Assembly (NCBI GenBank): GCA_963835775.1
Contig: CAWIHB010000025.1
Location: 1 to 64,000, forward strand
Source of the DNA: Palsa-504 sp963835775
GTDB taxonomy: Bacteria > Actinomycetota > Actinomycetes > Streptosporangiales > Streptosporangiaceae
Reading direction: 5' to 3'
Length of the DNA: 64,000 bases
The translations under genes were made by a program, and so were the position numbers. Shown one piece after another: positions 14,125 through 26,718 of this stretch (position 1 is its first letter; the number at the start of each line of letters is the position of its first letter). A model generated the notes under the pieces. That model was given only the letters and a program-made list of their open reading frames with translations. It searched no databases and was not told the DNA's origin.

Positions 14125-16965
14125 TCAGGAAGGTGATTGCGGCTCGGTCATGCCGCGGGCCTGGCGAGCCGTGCTGACGCCGGGCATGGGTCCGGCGGCA
14201 ATACGCCGGTATGGCCTGGCCATCGGCCATTCGTGGTCCTTGAGCACGGAGTCGGCGTCGAACTGGCCATGGCTCTGGATCAGCCTGGCCACCAGGCCGG
14301 TCCAGCCGGTCTGGTGGGAGGCACCGAGCCCGGCCCCGTTATCGCCGTGGAAGTACTCGTAGAACAGAATGAGGTCACGCCAGTGCGGGTCGTCCTGGAA
14401 CAGCTTGGTCCCGCCGTACACAGGCCGCCGCCCGTCACCGTCCCGCAGGAAGGTCCCGGCGAGGCGGCGCGACAGCTCCTTGGCCACTTCGAACAGCGTC
14501 ATCATCGTCCCGGAGCCGGTCGGGCATTCGACCGTCAGGTCGTTGCCGTAGTACCGGTAGTGCTGGAGCAGCGCCCGGATCAAGAGCAGGTTGATCGGGA
14601 ACCAGACCGGCCCGCGCCAGTTGGAGTTGCCGCCGAACATTCCGCTGGTCGACTCCGCCGGCTCGTACCGCACCTGGTGCTCGGCCCCGCCGGCGTAGAA
14701 GGAATAGGGATGGTCCAGGTGCCAACGCGAGACCGAGCGGATCCCGTGCGGGCCCAGGAAGCGCTCCTCGTCCAGCATCCGGGCCAGGATGCGCCGCAGT
14801 TTGTCCTCGTTCACCAGGGACAGCAGCCGCCGGCCACGGACGCCGGGGACGAACGGGTCGGCGATATTGACCAGCAGGTCCTGGTTGCGCCTGAGGAAGG
14901 TGCCCACATGTTCGGCGATCCGCGGATAGCGTTCGAGGTCCTCAGCCTCGATCACCGTGGTGGCGCACAGAGGCAGCAGGCCCACCAGAGACCGGACCTT
15001 GATCCGCGTTCCGGTCCCGTCGGGCAGGCGCAGCACGTCATAGAAGAAGCCGTCCTCCTGGTCCCACATCTCGTCGGGGTGCTCACCGACCGGGTCCACA
15101 GCGGCCGCGATCCAGAAGAAATGCTCGACGAACTTGAGCACGAACCCCTCATAGGTCTCATCATGATGCAGCAGAGTTAGGGCGAGCTCGAGCATGTTCT
15201 GGCTGAACAGCGCCATCCAGGCCGTGCCGTCGGCCTGCTCCAGCCGCCCGCCGGTGGGCAGCGTCGCGCTGCGGTCGAACACTCCGATGTTGTCCAGGCC
15301 GAGGAAGCCGCCCTCGAACACATTGCGACCAGAGGGATCCTTGCGGTTCACCCACCAGGTGAAGTTCAGCAGCAGCTTCGCGAAGCTCTCCCGCAGGAAC
15401 GGAATGTCTACCTTGCCGAGGCCGGCCTCCAGGTTCTCCAGGAACAAAGTCGCGAAGGCGTGGACCGGGGGGTTCACGTCCCCGAAATTCCACTCATAGG
15501 CAGGCATCTGGCCGGTCGAGTGGAGATAGCCCTCAGACAGCATCAGGTCGAGCTGGCTCTTGGCGAAGTCGGGGTCGACCATGGCCAGCGGAATGCAATG
15601 GAACGCCAGGTCCCAGGCGGCATACCACGGGTACTCCCACTTGTCGGGCATGGACACGACATCGTGGTTGACCATGTGGAACCACGACTCGTTGCGGGTG
15701 CCGCGCCGGGTCGGCGCGCGCAGCGGGTGGACGTGACGCTCACGCAACCAGCGGTCCACGTCGAAGTAGTAGCACTGCTTGGACCACAGCATCCCGGCCA
15801 GCGCCTGGCGCATGACCGCCTTCGCATCATCGGTCACCGTCGGCGGGGTGATGGCCTCGTAGAACTCGTCCGCGTCGGCCCGCCGCAGCGCGATCAGCTC
15901 ATCCGCTTCGGCAAACGGCGCCGCGAGGGTCTCCGGGCCGTCACGCGTGAGCCGCACCAGCACCGCTGCCTGCCCGCCTGCGGGCACCTCGAGACGGACG
16001 TGCGCGGCCGCCTTGGTCCCCTCACCGTCGGGATTCACGGTGTCCGCGCCATGCAGCACGTGGTCGGCTATGCCGTCCTTAGGGAAGCGCGTCGCGGGCT
16101 CGCCGCCGAAAATGCGCGCCATGTTCGTGTCATTCTCGCAAAACAGCAGGGCCGCTTCCGGCTCGGCGTGGAGGTAGAAAACGCCGAGTCGATGATGCTC
16201 GGCTCGGACGACCGGATGTGCCGACTCGACGTGAGCAATCCTGGGCTTAGGCTCACCATCTCCATCTCCCCATGACCAGGTGTTGCGGAACCACAGCGTC
16301 GGCAGCACGTGCAGCGCGGCATCCTGCGACGAGCGGTTGTGCACGGTGATGCGGCACAGGATGTCTTCGGGGCCGGCCTTCGCGTGCTCCACCTCGACAT
16401 CGAAATAGTGGCCGTCGTCGAAGACGCCGGTTTCGATGAGCTCGTACTCGAGTTCATGCCGTGACCGGGACCTGTTCGCCGCCACCAGATCGTTGTAGGG
16501 GAATTCGGCCTGCGGGTACTTGTAGAGGTAGCGCTGGTAGCTGTGCGTCGGCAGGTTATCGACGTAGAAGTAATACTCCTTGACGTCCTCGCCGTGGTTG
16601 CCCTCGGCATTCGTCAAGCCGAACAGGCGCTCCTTCAAGATCGGATCCCGCTCATTCCACAGCGCGACGGCCAGGCACAGCTGCTGCTTGTCGTCGCTGA
16701 GCCCGGCTAGGCCATCCTCCCCCCACCGGTACGCGCGAGACCGCGCCTGATCATGGCTGAAATACGACCAGGCGTCTCCGCTGTCGCTGTAATCCTCCCG
16801 GACCGTCCCCCACTGACGCTCACTGAGGTAAGGTCCCCAGGCACGCCACAGAACGCCCGCCCGGGCCTCCTGCAGCCGCCGCTCCTCGGCCGTCAGCGAG
16901 GCCGGATCGGCCAGAGCACTCGCTGCCGGGGCGCTTTCGGGGAACAAGTCGTTCGCGCTGTTCAT
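14125..16965 (-). CDS. GH63-like glycoside hydrolase (mannosyl/glucosidase family)
   Basis: Large enzyme of 946 aa. The C-terminal (alpha/alpha)6-barrel has typical GH63 segments: WEYPWYAAWDLAFHCIPLA, EWNFGDVNPPVHAFA, GLDNIGVFDRS and FGGNSNWRGPVWFPIN. The N-terminal half is the beta-rich lead domain (GVLWRAWGPYLSERQWGTVR). Bacterial members hydrolyse glucosyl- or mannosyl-glycerate and similar oligosaccharides; the substrate here cannot be read. No signal peptide is present, so it is probably cytoplasmic. ATG 16965 is preceded by AGGAGC. It is convergent with the S41 gene and divergent from the FAD oxidoreductase. Confidence 0.85.
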   Translation of the reverse strand: MNSANDLFPESAPAASALADPASLTAEERRLQEARAGVLWRAWGPYLSERQWGTVREDYSDSGDAWSYFSHDQARSRAYRWGEDGLAGLSDDKQQLCLAVALWNERDPILKERLFGLTNAEGNHGEDVKEYYFYVDNLPTHSYQRYLYKYPQAEFPYNDLVAANRSRSRHELEYELIETGVFDDGHYFDVEVEHAKAGPEDILCRITVHNRSSQDAALHVLPTLWFRNTWSWGDGDGEPKPRIAHVESAHPVVRAEHHRLGVFYLHAEPEAALLFCENDTNMARIFGGEPATRFPKDGIADHVLHGADTVNPDGEGTKAAAHVRLEVPAGGQAAVLVRLTRDGPETLAAPFAEADELIALRRADADEFYEAITPPTVTDDAKAVMRQALAGMLWSKQCYYFDVDRWLRERHVHPLRAPTRRGTRNESWFHMVNHDVVSMPDKWEYPWYAAWDLAFHCIPLAMVDPDFAKSQLDLMLSEGYLHSTGQMPAYEWNFGDVNPPVHAFATLFLENLEAGLGKVDIPFLRESFAKLLLNFTWWVNRKDPSGRNVFEGGFLGLDNIGVFDRSATLPTGGRLEQADGTAWMALFSQNMLELALTLLHHDETYEGFVLKFVEHFFWIAAAVDPVGEHPDEMWDQEDGFFYDVLRLPDGTGTRIKVRSLVGLLPLCATTVIEAEDLERYPRIAEHVGTFLRRNQDLLVNIADPFVPGVRGRRLLSLVNEDKLRRILARMLDEERFLGPHGIRSVSRWHLDHPYSFYAGGAEHQVRYEPAESTSGMFGGNSNWRGPVWFPINLLLIRALLQHYRYYGNDLTVECPTGSGTMMTLFEVAKELSRRLAGTFLRDGDGRRPVYGGTKLFQDDPHWRDLILFYEYFHGDNGAGLGASHQTGWTGLVARLIQSHGQFDADSVLKDHEWPMARPYRRIAAGPMPGVSTARQARGMTEPQSPS

Positions 16966-17421
16966 GGTGATGCTCCTGGTAATACGCTGACGGTCCGGTC
17001 ATCGCGTTGCACGATCCTCCCCCGCCGCGCGGCCGGGCACCTCATACGGAGCGGGTGATACGCGACCCGCCGTAGATCACCTACCGGTCCAGCCACCCGG
17101 TCAGGCCAGCCATCGGCCCGGCTGCCGCGGCGAGTTCCGGCCGACCCGCCTTCGCGGATGGCCGACAGGCCACCAGTGGCGCCGGCTAATGGTGGCGTGC
17201 ATCACCCCGGCGGGATGATTCCGCGCGTCTGGGGCCGGGCTCAGACTGTTGATCAGCACGTCATGACGGCACCCAGAGGGACTCTCGGAGCTTTCGCGTT
17301 TAATAGCCGCCCGAGTCCACCTGGTGACTGGCGGGAAGCGTATGCGCGATGGCTGAAGAACTGGCTGGGAGCCGACGGCCGGTCCGGTCGATGTGGGCTA
17401 CCCCGACAGCAGGATCTGGCG
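16966..17421. other. Gene-free stretch between divergent genes
   Basis: About 450 bp between the glycosidase and the FAD oxidoreductase. The oxidoreductase frame stays open back to 17158, but that part shows no family similarity and has no ribosome-binding site. No strong promoter or repeat was noticed. Confidence 0.5.
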
Positions 17422-18846
17422 ATGAGCTCTGAGCTCAGCCTGGTGGTGGTCGGCGGTGGGCCGGCCGGAGTCACCGCCGCCCTCCAGGCCCGCGAGCTCG
17501 GGGCGCGGGTTACCCTGCTCGAGGCGGGTCAGGTCGGCGGCACCAGCCTCAACCGCGGCCCGGCGCCGGTGCGAACGCTGGCGCGCGCGGCCCGGCTAGC
17601 GCGCGACTGGTCCTCCTGGGCCACCTTCGGCCTTGACGGCCCGCCGCCGGTCCCGAACCTTCCCGCCGTCCTGGCCAACAGCGACCGGGTGGCCCGCTAC
17701 GCCCATGACAAGAAGGACATGGCCGGCCATCTACGCCGGCACGGGATTGACCTGGTGGAGGATCTCGGCCCGGTCGGCTTCGCCGACCCGCACACTCTCG
17801 CCGCCGAGGGAGGGCACACCTGGCCCGCGGACCGCATCATCCTGGCCGTGGGCGGGCACGCGGGCAGGCTCCGGATCCCCGGTGCCGACCTTGCGCTCAC
17901 CTATGAGGACATTCCGTCCCTGGCCAGCCTCCCGCGCCGGGTCGCGGTGGTCGGCGGTGCCGACACCGGCTGCCAGATGGCGTCCATTTTCGCTGACCTC
18001 GGCACCACCGTCAGTTTGTTCGAGGCCGGGCCCGTCCTGGTACCCGCCGCGGATGCCAGCGTTTCGGCGGAGCTTATCCGCGCCTTCCGCGCCAGGGACA
18101 TGAATGTGCACACCGACACCCTGGCCGAGGCGCTCAGCGCCGACGGCGGTGCCATCCGCGTCGCCTACCGCAGCGGCCCGGCAGCCATGCACATGATCGC
18201 CGATGCCGTGTTCTTCGCCGTTGGCTGGCCCGCCAACCTCAGCCATCTGTCTTTGCAGGCCGCCGGCGTGCACGCCACGCCCGGCGCGATCCCCGTCGAT
18301 GGCTACCTGCGCACCAACGTGGAGCACATCTTCGCCGTCGGCGATGTCAACGGCCGATCGATGGTCGTGCAGACGGCCCGGATGGAAGGCCGGATCGCGG
18401 CCACCAACGCCGTCCTCGGAGCCACCCGGCATGCCACCTACGACGTGGTCCCCAGCGGCAGTTTCACCGACCCCGAATACGGAAGGGTAGGCCTTACGGA
18501 GGCCCAGGCAGCACAGGAGCACGATGTGGTAGTAGGCATCGCCCGCTACGATGACCTGCTCCGGCCCGTCGCCGACGGCCGTCCCGACGGATTTTGCAAG
18601 CTGATCGCGGACCGCCGCGCGCACACCATCCTCGGCGCTCACGTTCTCGGCGAGTACTCAGCCGAGACCGTGCAAACGGTCGCCGTGTGCATGGCCGCAG
18701 GTATGTCTATCGAGCAAGTCGCCGAACTCCAGCTTGCGTTCCCCACGTTCACCGAAGGTGTTTGCATGGCCGCACAGAAGATCTGCAGGTCCCTCGGCAT
18801 CGGGCGCTTCCCGCAAGTCTGGAGCTATCTCGGAGCCGAGGACTGA
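17422..18846 (+). CDS. FAD/NAD(P)-dependent oxidoreductase of the disulfide-reductase fold, redox cysteines absent
   Basis: Protein of 474 aa with the fold of lipoamide dehydrogenase/mercuric reductase. It shows the N-terminal FAD site VVVGGGPAGVTAALQA, the NAD site VAVVGGADTGCQMASIFADL, the second FAD motif HIFAVGDVNG and a dimerisation domain. The active-site CxxxxC of the family (normally GGTCLNRGCIPSK) reads GGTSLNRGPAPVRTL, so both cysteines are gone. The C-terminal catalytic His-Pro reads AFPTFTE with Phe for His. It cannot use disulfide chemistry and may be a transhydrogenase-like or quinone-reducing flavoenzyme. ATG 17422 has AGGA eight bases upstream. Confidence 0.85.
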   Translation: MSSELSLVVVGGGPAGVTAALQARELGARVTLLEAGQVGGTSLNRGPAPVRTLARAARLARDWSSWATFGLDGPPPVPNLPAVLANSDRVARYAHDKKDMAGHLRRHGIDLVEDLGPVGFADPHTLAAEGGHTWPADRIILAVGGHAGRLRIPGADLALTYEDIPSLASLPRRVAVVGGADTGCQMASIFADLGTTVSLFEAGPVLVPAADASVSAELIRAFRARDMNVHTDTLAEALSADGGAIRVAYRSGPAAMHMIADAVFFAVGWPANLSHLSLQAAGVHATPGAIPVDGYLRTNVEHIFAVGDVNGRSMVVQTARMEGRIAATNAVLGATRHATYDVVPSGSFTDPEYGRVGLTEAQAAQEHDVVVGIARYDDLLRPVADGRPDGFCKLIADRRAHTILGAHVLGEYSAETVQTVAVCMAAGMSIEQVAELQLAFPTFTEGVCMAAQKICRSLGIGRFPQVWSYLGAED

Positions 18847-19006
18847 CTAGTGCGCCGAGATGGACCGAATCGAGTCTGAGTGCAAGCGGGCCCTGCGCGA
18901 CTTGAGGTGCTGCGATGTCGTGTGCGATTGACGGGTTTCTGGTGAGTCAGGACCGGATTCCGATCCCCCGGGTGTGCCTCCGGCGTCGCTCCGGACCCGA
19001 GTGCCG

Positions 19007-20132
19007 TCAAGCGGTTACGTCAAAAGCGATCACGCTCTTGATGCCTGTCGGCCTGCCCAGGATCAGCTCCGGTGCCTGCTCTGCGGGGTAGCGGCCGGCG
19101 ATGAGGGTCTTCACCACGGCCGGCCAGCGCCGCCGGAAGGCATCCAGGTCCTTCAGTGCGGATGCGAAGGCGTCGGGGCCGGCATTGACCGTACCCAGCA
19201 GCACCTGATTCTTCAGCACCATGTCCCGCATGAGGTGAGCCGGATCCGCCTCGATAAAGTCCTGCAGGCCAGGGACGCCGGTCAGCACGAAGATGCCGTT
19301 GGTGCCCAGCACCTGCAACGCCTGCAGGGCGAAGTGGGAGTGCCCGACCGCCTCGTAGATCAGGTCGATGTTGCCCATCTGCGCGGCCAGCTGAGGGAAC
19401 GTCACGGTCTGGGTGGAGACGTAGGTCCCCCCGATGGCGGCGACCAGGTCGATCCGCGGATGGGGAGGCACCTCGCGTGAGTTAGACGTAGGTGGTGAAG
19501 CCGGCCGTGGCCAGCGTCATCGCCCCCAGCAGCCCGACCGGCCCGATACCGAGCACCAGCGCAGAGAGCCCCCGGCCTCGCTCCTGGCTGGGTGTTTGCG
19601 GGTCGAGCCAGGGCGGACGATTTTGCATCATCCAGAAGATTTGCGCGAGTGCCTTTTCGGCGATGGTCAGCGGCTCGGCCAGCACCGCGATCTCGCGCAG
19701 ATCGGCCGGCACGACGTTCATGTACCGCTCGTGGTCGACCACGTACTCGGCCATGTAGCCGTGGGCTTCCTTGATGCCACGCTCGCGGAAGTCCCCGGTG
19801 TAGCAGTAGTCCTGGTGGCCGGAACGGCAGGCCAGGCAGCCGCTGTGCGGACAGGGACGGCGCACCGATGGCACGACGAGGTCTCCGGCCCGGAACCGCT
19901 CGACGGCCGAGCCCACCTGCACGATCTCGGCCAGCGACTCGTGGCCGATGACCAGGTGATCATCCCCGGGCGACGGGGTGCCGTACTCGAAGGTACAGAT
20001 CTCTTTGTCGGTGCCGCAGATGCCGATGTCCATCATCCGCATCATGACCTGGTCGGGCTGGGAGATCCGGGGATCTTCCTGCTCGATGACCTTGACCTGA
20101 TGAGATCCGGGAAACACCGCGACCGCTTTCAT
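19007..20132 (-). pseudogene. Glucose 1-dehydrogenase-like zinc alcohol dehydrogenase, frameshifted
   Basis: Medium-chain dehydrogenase. The N-terminal part (20132 to 19482) has GICGTDKEI, the catalytic GHES and structural-zinc-type cysteines CPHSGCLACRSGHQDYC, then the start of the Rossmann fold (ALVLGIGPVGLLGAM). The C-terminal part (19471 to 19007) has the glucose-dehydrogenase C-domain. Reading breaks at a TAA (19484-19482) where TACGTCTAACTCACGC would read through if one A were removed, giving Tyr-Val-Tyr-Ser-Arg-Glu. Either a true pseudogene or a one-base sequencing error. Its ATG overlaps the stop of the cyclase remnant, so the two formed an operon. Confidence 0.82.
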
Positions 20133-20369
20133 GTCCTCTCCCGGTGACCTTGAGCGATGGGCCTGCGCCTGCCCGGGCCATCCTCAGGCCCATCGATGTG
20201 GGTGCCGGTGTGCACGCCCATGGCCAGATGGGACAGATTACAGTCGTGCCCGAGTCCGATATCCATCGACCGCTGCATGACGATGGGCGGGGTTGTCCGG
20301 CCAGTGCGCCATGCCGTGCCTGACGGTCACGGAGACATCGATCCACGCCGCTTCGCCGGGTTCAGTCAT
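20129..20369 (-). pseudogene. Cyclase-family (kynurenine-formamidase-like) hydrolase, truncated and frameshifted
   Basis: Reads MTEPGEAAWIDVSVTVRHGM then AHWPDNP, shifts frame near 20290 (one extra C), and continues PIVMQRSMDIGLG then CNLSHLAMGVHTGTHIDGP. HTGTHIDGP is the metal-binding signature of the cyclase family. Full members are ~200 aa or more; here the remainder is lost after the signature and the frame ends at the start of the dehydrogenase gene. Confidence 0.75.
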
Positions 20370-20515
20370 GGCAGGCCCGCCGAGTCGGATTCAGCCTGGC
20401 CATCTTGGGCTCCTTTCCGATGCCAAGCGGACGTGTCCATGCGCACCAATGGGCGGGGCTCCGCCGCTATCGTCACCCGCCCGGCCAGCGGCTCGTATCA
20501 CCCATCACGGATGAA

Positions 20516-21550
20516 CTACCCGGGCACGCGGCCGATCGAGATCAAGCCGCCGTTGACGGTGTTCACCACGACCGGCGTGCCAGCGGGCAGTTGGCCACGC
20601 AGTTCGCCCAGAAGATGCGAGCTCGGCGGCACCGGGCCGGAGCCCTCGATCATGACGTGCAGATCCGATCCCTCGAAGGAGACATCCTGCAGCACATACC
20701 CGCTTCCGGCGGCCCAGGCCTGAGCAGCCGCGGACGTCCGCCTCAGCCAGAGCTGCTCACGGACGGTCTGCGCCGTCGTGAGCACAAGCGGCACCAGAAT
20801 CAACGCCAGGGAGACAGCGATGGCCACATACGCGGGACGCTTGCGGAAACCCGGCGCCCGCCCCGCCTCACGGTGGTAGCCATACAGCGTCAGCAGGATG
20901 GTCCCGGCCACGACCATGGCCACGACGTTCGAGGCGAACAGCAGGAACGCCCCCCATGCGCTGCCCCACTGGCCGGCCGAGGCCGTGATCCCGACTACCG
21001 CCAGGGGAGGGACGAGCGAGATGGCGATCGCGACCCCGGGCATCACGTCGGAGACATCTTTGCGGGCCAGTCCGTAAGCGCCTGCGAATCCCGTCGCGAC
21101 GGCGGCGAGAAGGTCGATCACACCCGGAGACGTCCGGCTGAGGACCTGCCCGTTCGAGGCGAGCGGCTGCAGCTCAGGGAGGACCCACGCCAGGAAGGCC
21201 GCCAGCAGGACCACAGTGACGGCGCCGCTGAGCACCAGGACGGCTGCTCCGGTGAGCCGGCGGGCGTCACCGATCACCACCGCGAGCCCCATCCCCATTA
21301 TCGGCGTACCGAGCGGAGCGACGATCATCGCGCCGATGACGGTCGCGGTGGAGTCGGTCAAGATGCCGGCGGTGGCGATGGTCGCCGCCAGCATCAGCAG
21401 GACCCAGAACCTCGAAAGTTTGCGGGAGACTTCACCTGTATCCAGGAACAGCTCGTCCCGCAGTTCCGGCAGCGTCCGCCGGGTACCCGCGACCCGCGTC
21501 AGCAGCGCTCGCGGGCCGTCGGCAGAAGTCCCGCTTGTCTCCTCTGCCAT
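20516..21550 (-). CDS. DUF389 integral membrane protein
   Basis: Protein of 344 aa. The DUF389 core has several transmembrane helices, beginning WVLLMLAATIATAGILTDS and TVIGAMIVAPLGTPIMGMGL, then VLSGAVTVVLLAAFLAWVL, VMPGVAIAISLVPPLAVVGI and ILVPLVLTTA. A C-terminal soluble domain of ~90 residues follows. The function of the family is not established. ATG 21550 is preferred over the upstream start at 21613 because GGGAGG lies at the right distance. It is the last gene before adnA in the DNA between adnA and adnB. Confidence 0.85.
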   Translation of the reverse strand: MAEETSGTSADGPRALLTRVAGTRRTLPELRDELFLDTGEVSRKLSRFWVLLMLAATIATAGILTDSTATVIGAMIVAPLGTPIMGMGLAVVIGDARRLTGAAVLVLSGAVTVVLLAAFLAWVLPELQPLASNGQVLSRTSPGVIDLLAAVATGFAGAYGLARKDVSDVMPGVAIAISLVPPLAVVGITASAGQWGSAWGAFLLFASNVVAMVVAGTILLTLYGYHREAGRAPGFRKRPAYVAIAVSLALILVPLVLTTAQTVREQLWLRRTSAAAQAWAAGSGYVLQDVSFEGSDLHVMIEGSGPVPPSSHLLGELRGQLPAGTPVVVNTVNGGLISIGRVPG

Positions 21551-21694
21551 CGCCTCGTCCTCCCTGGACCCGGTCGCCCTCGGGCGCCGGCGTCTGCTGA
21601 ACGTCCGCCCCAAGGGTGTCCGTCGGCAGGGCCAGTATGGCAGTCTGTAACTGACGTTATAAGGCCACGGTGGCTCCGGCCCCGTTCCCGCGGC

Positions 21695-24960
<3,266 letters not shown>

Positions 24961-24967
24961 TACCCCG

Positions 24968-24989
24968 ATTCCAGCAGACGCCACTGACA
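24968..24989 (-). promoter_or_regulatory. RecA-NDp/PafBC-type DNA-damage promoter of adnA
   Basis: On the minus strand TGTCAGTG (24989-24982), eight bases, TGGAAT (24973-24968), then seven bases to ATG 24960. It differs from the adnB copy by one base in the spacer. The surrounding 30 bp (24968-24997 versus 12303-12332) match at 28 positions. Confidence 0.75.
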
Positions 24990-25102
24990 TTTCGCGGCCC
25001 ATCCGCCGAACCCCGGGACGTGTCGGCCAGACAGGTCCGGCTGCGACTCGTCGAGGGTGGCGTCTGTTGCTTCTGGTACGAGTGGGACCCGCACCGGAGG
25101 GG

Positions 25103-25507
25103 TTACTCCGGAGGGCGGCCGGGCCAGCGGGCGCGGCGCATGTCGACGCGGACCGGGGAGCGGGCCGAGCGCAGCGGGGTGCCTTCGGCCTGGTAGCGGG
25201 CCAGCGCGGCTACCTCGTGACCGGGGGCCGGGGTGCCGTCGGAGTGGATCACCCGCCACCAGGCCACCGCGCCGCCGTAGACGGCCATCACCCGGCCGAC
25301 CTGCCTGGGGCCCGGGCCTGCGGCCAGGTACTCGGCGATGTCGCCGTAGGACATGACCCGGCCGGGCGGGATCGAGTCGACCACGTCCAGGACGTGGCCG
25401 GCGAAGTCGTCCAGCGGCGGCGCCCCGTCCTGGCCGTCGGCCGCCGCCGGGCCGCCGGGCGCGGGGGTGCGGAGGCGCGAGGCGCGGGGGGCGGGGCGGG
25501 GGGTCAT
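25103..25507 (-). CDS. Alkyltransferase-like protein (MGMT/Ada fold)
   Basis: Protein of 134 aa with the DNA-binding methyltransferase fold: VLDVVDSIPPGRVMSYGDIA, then RQVGRVMAVYGGAVAWWRVI. In active methyltransferases the motif is PCHR; here the equivalent is WRVIHSDG with Trp in place of the acceptor Cys. It is therefore an alkyltransferase-like (ATL) protein that would flag alkylated guanine for excision repair rather than repair it. The ATG overlaps the mycosin stop (ATGA). It lies directly upstream of adnA, a natural neighbourhood for DNA repair genes. Confidence 0.85.
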   Translation of the reverse strand: MTPRPAPRASRLRTPAPGGPAAADGQDGAPPLDDFAGHVLDVVDSIPPGRVMSYGDIAEYLAAGPGPRQVGRVMAVYGGAVAWWRVIHSDGTPAPGHEVAALARYQAEGTPLRSARSPVRVDMRRARWPGRPPE

Positions 25508-26718
25508 CCGGGGCTCCGGCGCAGGACGGTCAGGCGGGTGGCGGCGGCGGCGGTGAGCACCAGGGAGGTCAGCGCGAGCAGCGCGAACAGGATGAGCTGG
25601 CCGGATCCGCGGGGGTGCACCGGTGGCTGCGGCACCGCGGCCGGGCCGCCGCCGAACCTGGCCGCGGCGGCGATGCCGCCGACCGCGGGCGGGTCGCCGG
25701 CCAGCTGCCCGGCCTTGGCCAGGGCCGCGGCCGCGTCTACGATGCCGAACCCCACCTGGCTGTCGTAGCCCCCAGCCGGACGGCCGGTGGTCGTGGTGGT
25801 GAGCGCGCTGGCCACCAGGTCGGGCGCCAGCGACGGGTACCTGGCCTTGATCAGCGCGGCCACGCCGGCGACCAGTGCGCAGGCCGGGCTGGTGCCGCTG
25901 ACCCACCAGTAGTCACCGTCCCGGCCCTGCGCGGGCACCGACACGCCCGGCGCGGCCAGCTGGACGGACAGGTTGTCGCTGGAGAAGCCGGCCACGGCGC
26001 CGCTGGAGTTGACCGCGGCCACGCCGATCACGCCGGGGTAGTCGGCCGGGAAGGACTCCGGCGCGCCGCTGCTGCCGCCGTCGGCGGAGCCCGAGTTGCC
26101 CGAGGAGGCGACCACCACCACGCCGCGGCTGTAGGCCGCCTGCAGGGCCTGGCGGACCGGGGCGCTGGGCGCGCTGTAGCCGATCGACATGCTGATCACC
26201 CTGGCGCCGTGCGCGACCGCATAGCCGATGGCCTGGGCCAGCGACTCCTGGATGGTGGCCTCCGGCTCACGCTCGTACTTGCCGTAGTGCGGATCGGTCC
26301 GGTCCGGGATGACCCGGATCGACAGGATCCTGGCCTGCGGCGCGATGCCGATGACCCCGCTGTCGACGCCGTCGTGGCCGTGCCCGGCGATCAGCGAGGC
26401 CATCCAGGTCCCGTGCACGCCCCAGTCCGGGCTGGACGGCTTGGTGGTCACGCCGGTGTAGTCGGGACCGGTGATGACCGACCCGGTCAGGTCGCTGACG
26501 TCGGGGTTCACGCCGCTGTCGATCACCGCGACGGTGACCCCGGCCCCCTCGGTCAGCGCCCAGGCCGACTCGACGTCGATCATGTCCAGGACCCACTGCT
26601 GGTTGTCCCTGATCGTGTCGGCCGAGGCGGCGGGCGGGGCGGCCACCGAGGCGGCGCCGCACACGGCGGCGCAGCACAGCGCGGCCACGGCCGCCGTCAG
26701 CCGCCGGGAGCTCAGCAT
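25504..26718 (-). CDS. S8 subtilisin-like protease, mycosin type
   Basis: Secreted, membrane-anchored serine protease of 404 aa. The start at ATG 26718 gives a clear signal peptide (MLSSRRLTAAVAALCCAAVC, cleavage after ASA). The catalytic triad is visible as VAVIDSG (Asp), GVHGTWMAS (His) and SGTSPACALVAG (Ser). A Gly/Pro-rich stretch and a C-terminal helix (ILFALLALTSLVLTAAAATRL) with a basic tail give the mycosin layout. Mycosins usually accompany type VII secretion (ESX) genes, but none is seen here. It overlaps the gene before it and the alkyltransferase-like gene after it. Confidence 0.88.
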   Translation of the reverse strand: MLSSRRLTAAVAALCCAAVCGAASVAAPPAASADTIRDNQQWVLDMIDVESAWALTEGAGVTVAVIDSGVNPDVSDLTGSVITGPDYTGVTTKPSSPDWGVHGTWMASLIAGHGHDGVDSGVIGIAPQARILSIRVIPDRTDPHYGKYEREPEATIQESLAQAIGYAVAHGARVISMSIGYSAPSAPVRQALQAAYSRGVVVVASSGNSGSADGGSSGAPESFPADYPGVIGVAAVNSSGAVAGFSSDNLSVQLAAPGVSVPAQGRDGDYWWVSGTSPACALVAGVAALIKARYPSLAPDLVASALTTTTTGRPAGGYDSQVGFGIVDAAAALAKAGQLAGDPPAVGGIAAAARFGGGPAAVPQPPVHPRGSGQLILFALLALTSLVLTAAAATRLTVLRRSPG

